DNA from: Anaerolineaceae bacterium UBA6107
Lineage (GTDB): Bacteria; Chloroflexota; Anaerolineae; Anaerolineales; Anaerolineaceae
Assembly (NCBI GenBank): GCA_002428455.1
Contig: DIWL01000093.1
Span: 1 to 35,949 of the forward strand
Direction of reading: 5' to 3'
Length of the DNA stretch: 35,949 nucleotides
Both the position numbers and the translations under genes were made by a program. A model generated the notes under the pieces. That model was not told where the DNA came from. It saw only the letters and a list, made by a program, of their open reading frames with translations, and ran no database searches. Every line of letters begins with the position of its first letter. Position 1 is the first letter of the stretch. Shown one piece after another: positions 34,023 to 35,949 of the stretch.

Positions 34023-34381
34023 TTTTCCCCTTGCCAATGATATAAAATTTTTTATATGAATACATAATATTAGCATAATAAAGAATTACGCTGCAAGAAT
34101 CCGAATTTAGTTTGCGCCATTTCTACAAAAATAGCGATCAATTGTATAAATGCTTGTTACTATGGAACTGTTCGTTGGCATATATTGTTTTAGTAAGCAA
34201 GTTAATGAAACTTCATCTGTAAAAACAATGTTCGCGACAGGAAATCAGGAAACAGTAATTCCGTGTTCAATCAAAAGAGAAACGGATAACAATATCTTTT
34301 GCGTTCGCTTCCCCCCTACTGCTTCCCCCCTACTTGCCTTGCGTCGTTTTTCATAATAGAATCACTGCAAGAGGCTAAACC
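34023..34381. promoter_or_regulatory. 359-bp divergent intergenic region
   Basis: No gene seen. It must hold promoters for the FGE-like cluster (-) and for the nitrilase-family gene (+). On the minus strand TTGCAG and TAATAT, 18 bp apart and with TGC in front of the -10, lie in the 34065-34100 area and are a weak promoter candidate. An AT-rich palindrome ATATAAAA-TT-TTTTATAT occupies 34040-34057. A tandem repeat is listed separately. Confidence 0.45.
34307..34334. repeat. Tandem 14-bp duplication GCTTCCCCCCTACT
   Basis: Two perfect head-to-tail copies of GCTTCCCCCCTACT lie 48 bp upstream of the nitrilase-family start codon. Each contains a run of six C. It may be a replication slippage product or a repeated protein-binding site. 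Confidence 0.9.
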
Positions 34382-35203
34382 ATGAAGATCGCTTTGATAC
34401 AGATGAATGTTCGCTCCGACAAATCCGCGAACCTCTCCCACGCAGAAAAGCTGGTCAGCCGGGCGGCGGCTGGCGGGGCGGACCTCGTCATGCTGCCGGA
34501 GATGTTCTGCTGCGAATACAACAACAAAGCCTTCCTTGAAAACCGCGAGCCAGCGCGTGGCGTGATCTGGCAATCGCTCTCCAGTTCCGCCGCGGAGAAC
34601 AGGGTCTGGCTCATCGGTGGTTCGATCCCGGAGGCAGATGGTGAGCGCACTTACAACACCTCTTTTGTTTTCGACCGGAACGGCAGGCAGGTGACCTCCC
34701 ATCGGAAGATGCACCTGTTTGACATAGACGTGGAGGGTGGCCAGAGTTTTCGTGAATCGCAGACCTTCACTGCAGGAGATCAGATCACGCTGTTTGATAC
34801 CGAGTTCGGTAAGATGGGGTTATGCGTTTGTTTCGATATTCGTTTCCCGGAACTCTCCCGGTTGATGGCACTGGATGGGGGCAAAGTGATCTTCTGTCCG
34901 GCGTCCTTCAATATGACCACCGGTCCGGCTCATTGGGAATTGATGTTCCGCGCCCGCGCAGTTGAAAATCAGGTTTTTACTGCCGGGTGTGCATCAGCCC
35001 GTGACGTCAAAGGGTCATACGTTTCGTATGCCAATTCGATCATCATATCGCCGTGGGGAGAAGTGCTCGCACGTGCTGGCGCGGAGGAAAAGACCATAAT
35101 CCTTGATCTGGACCTTGAACAAGTCGCGAAAATCCGCCGTGAACTGCCACTCCTTTCGGCGCGCAGGACGGATGTTTACAGCATCGAGCATGTAAAAAAA
35201 TAA
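34382..35203 (+). CDS. Carbon-nitrogen hydrolase (nitrilase family, omega-amidase/Nit2-like)
   Basis: A 273-aa cytoplasmic amidase with the Glu-Lys-Cys triad intact: Glu40 in VMLPEMF, Lys109 in SHRKMHLFD and Cys150 in LCVCFDIRFPELSR. The HRKMHLFDIDVEGG block and length are those of omega-amidases (Nit2, YafV-like), which deaminate alpha-ketoglutaramate and related omega-amides, acting as metabolite repair enzymes. A general C-N hydrolase is the safe call. It stands alone on the plus strand; the preceding AGAGGCTAAACC contains a plausible ribosome site. It is convergent with the next gene. Confidence 0.92.
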   Translation: MKIALIQMNVRSDKSANLSHAEKLVSRAAAGGADLVMLPEMFCCEYNNKAFLENREPARGVIWQSLSSSAAENRVWLIGGSIPEADGERTYNTSFVFDRNGRQVTSHRKMHLFDIDVEGGQSFRESQTFTAGDQITLFDTEFGKMGLCVCFDIRFPELSRLMALDGGKVIFCPASFNMTTGPAHWELMFRARAVENQVFTAGCASARDVKGSYVSYANSIIISPWGEVLARAGAEEKTIILDLDLEQVAKIRRELPLLSARRTDVYSIEHVKK

Positions 35204-35274
35204 AGACGGCACAATCACAAATCGCACCGTCAGTATTCATCCATTATTCCAGGCAACCACTCCCGGAGGTTTGA

Positions 35275-35823
35275 TCAACTCTTAGGTTGTTCAGCCTTTT
35301 CCTGTGCTTCCAGTAATAACTCAACAGTACAGGCAGCCACATTGCCGGTAACGCTCGGGCACTTGTCCAGGTGACCACCCGCCGCCTCGAACGCCGCGTA
35401 ATCCTCCCGATCCCACATATTGTGCGGCCTGCCCACCAGGCGGGTCTGTACCACGGCGCAGAGCGGACCGCCGTACTCGGCAACAAACCTGTTGTATAAC
35501 TGCTTACTGAGTTTGTAAGACTGCTTGTAAAGCTGGACATTCTGCCCGTTGGTGAAATCTTCCCGGCTCCGGCCATAAACGGAGCTGATCGCCATCATTC
35601 CCCCTGCCAGCGCTCCGCACGTCCCGCCGGCCATCAGGGCTCCACCGCCAGCCAATCCATGCGCCGCCTGGAAAGTGGCATCGTCAACGATCCCCATTAC
35701 ATCCTGGATGGCCGCTAGCACACATTGTGAACAACACCCGTACAGGTGTTCATTTTCGTAAGCCAGTGCATAGGCCTTCTCGATGATTTCTTTTTTCGTC
35801 ATTTCAGCAGTGTTACTGGTCAC
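35275..35823 (-). CDS. C_GCAxxG_C_C family protein (redox-type)
   Basis: A 182-aa protein of the C_GCAxxG_C_C family, whose members are often found with redox or metal-handling genes but have no agreed function. The first Cys cluster is YGCCSQCVLAA (Cys30, 31, 34), a variant of the usual GCAxxV motif. GGTCGALAGG contains Cys69, and two further cysteines lie in HLDKCPSV and VAACTVELL. A GTG at 35823 with GAGG five bases upstream is the best start; an ATG at 35802 is an alternative without a ribosome site. No membrane segment is evident. Confidence 0.8.
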   Translation of the reverse strand: MTSNTAEMTKKEIIEKAYALAYENEHLYGCCSQCVLAAIQDVMGIVDDATFQAAHGLAGGGALMAGGTCGALAGGMMAISSVYGRSREDFTNGQNVQLYKQSYKLSKQLYNRFVAEYGGPLCAVVQTRLVGRPHNMWDREDYAAFEAAGGHLDKCPSVTGNVAACTVELLLEAQEKAEQPKS

Positions 35824-35949
35824 TGTAACCTCGCAAAATTATGATATTGTTCCTCCAAAATCGGTTATATTCTACCCATCCGCAATCCGATCAGTATATC
35901 ATCCCTGGTGCATGATTTGAGGCCTGCGAATTGACTCAAAACAAATCTT

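Noticed and set aside
35204..35240. Possible terminator after the nitrilase gene (GACGG ... CCGTC)
   Set aside because: Only a 5-bp stem with a 17-nt loop and no T tract; too weak to annotate.
1..35949. CRISPR arrays, tRNA or rRNA genes, insertion sequences
   Set aside because: I saw no regularly spaced repeats, cloverleaf-like sequences, rRNA signatures or transposase genes on either strand.

Overview
The window is about 36 kb of a saccharolytic bacterium. I infer an anaerobic, Anaerolineae-like Chloroflexota. The reasons are moderate GC, lipoproteins with Thr/Glu/Ala/Pro linkers after the lipid-modified Cys, zinc-ribbon proteins carrying formylglycine-generating-enzyme (FGE)-like domains, a propeller lipoprotein, and no sign of outer-membrane machinery. 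No rRNA or marker gene is present, so this placement is an inference.

Region 1 (3-13610, all +) is one tightly packed run of eight genes for uptake products of plant-wall beta-glycans: cellobiose phosphorylase (GH94, 5' end off the window), a GH3 lipoprotein, xylose isomerase (xylA), a cytoplasmic GH3 enzyme, an aldo/keto reductase, xylulokinase (xylB), a GH1 beta-glucosidase and a second GH94 phosphorylase. Cello-oligosaccharides can be split by phosphorolysis or hydrolysis. Xylo-oligosaccharides can yield xylose, then xylulose, then xylulose 5-phosphate. A small convergent META-domain gene (13649-14077, -) follows.

Region 2 (14251-22941, all -) is an eight-gene unit headed by an IclR regulator: IclR, a Gfo/Idh/MocA oxidoreductase, an IolD-like thiamine-diphosphate (ThDP) enzyme, a GPH-family symporter, a second Gfo/Idh/MocA oxidoreductase, a two-subunit transketolase and an atypical RpiB/LacAB-type isomerase. 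A terminator follows at 14198-14219. Divergent from it (23350-26607, +) is a CUT1-type ABC sugar importer (lipoprotein binding protein plus two permeases, no ATPase). The shared intergenic region has a perfect 17-bp palindrome and a near copy, which are good candidates for IclR operators. The gene set does not match a pathway I can name. It looks like catabolism of an uncommon sugar, sugar acid, cyclitol or sulfosugar, and it is the best candidate here for something undescribed.

Region 3 (26608-34381) looks different: more AT-rich, with accessory genes. It holds a DNA/RNA non-specific endonuclease toxin with a YezG/DUF600-like immunity protein (+). Convergent to it is a four-gene cluster (-): two paralogous zinc-ribbon/transmembrane/FGE-like proteins that lack the FGE cysteines, a small acidic protein between them, and a large 13-repeat beta-propeller lipoprotein.

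Region 4 (34382-35823) returns to ordinary genes: a nitrilase-family omega-amidase-like hydrolase (+) and a C_GCAxxG_C_C-family protein (-).
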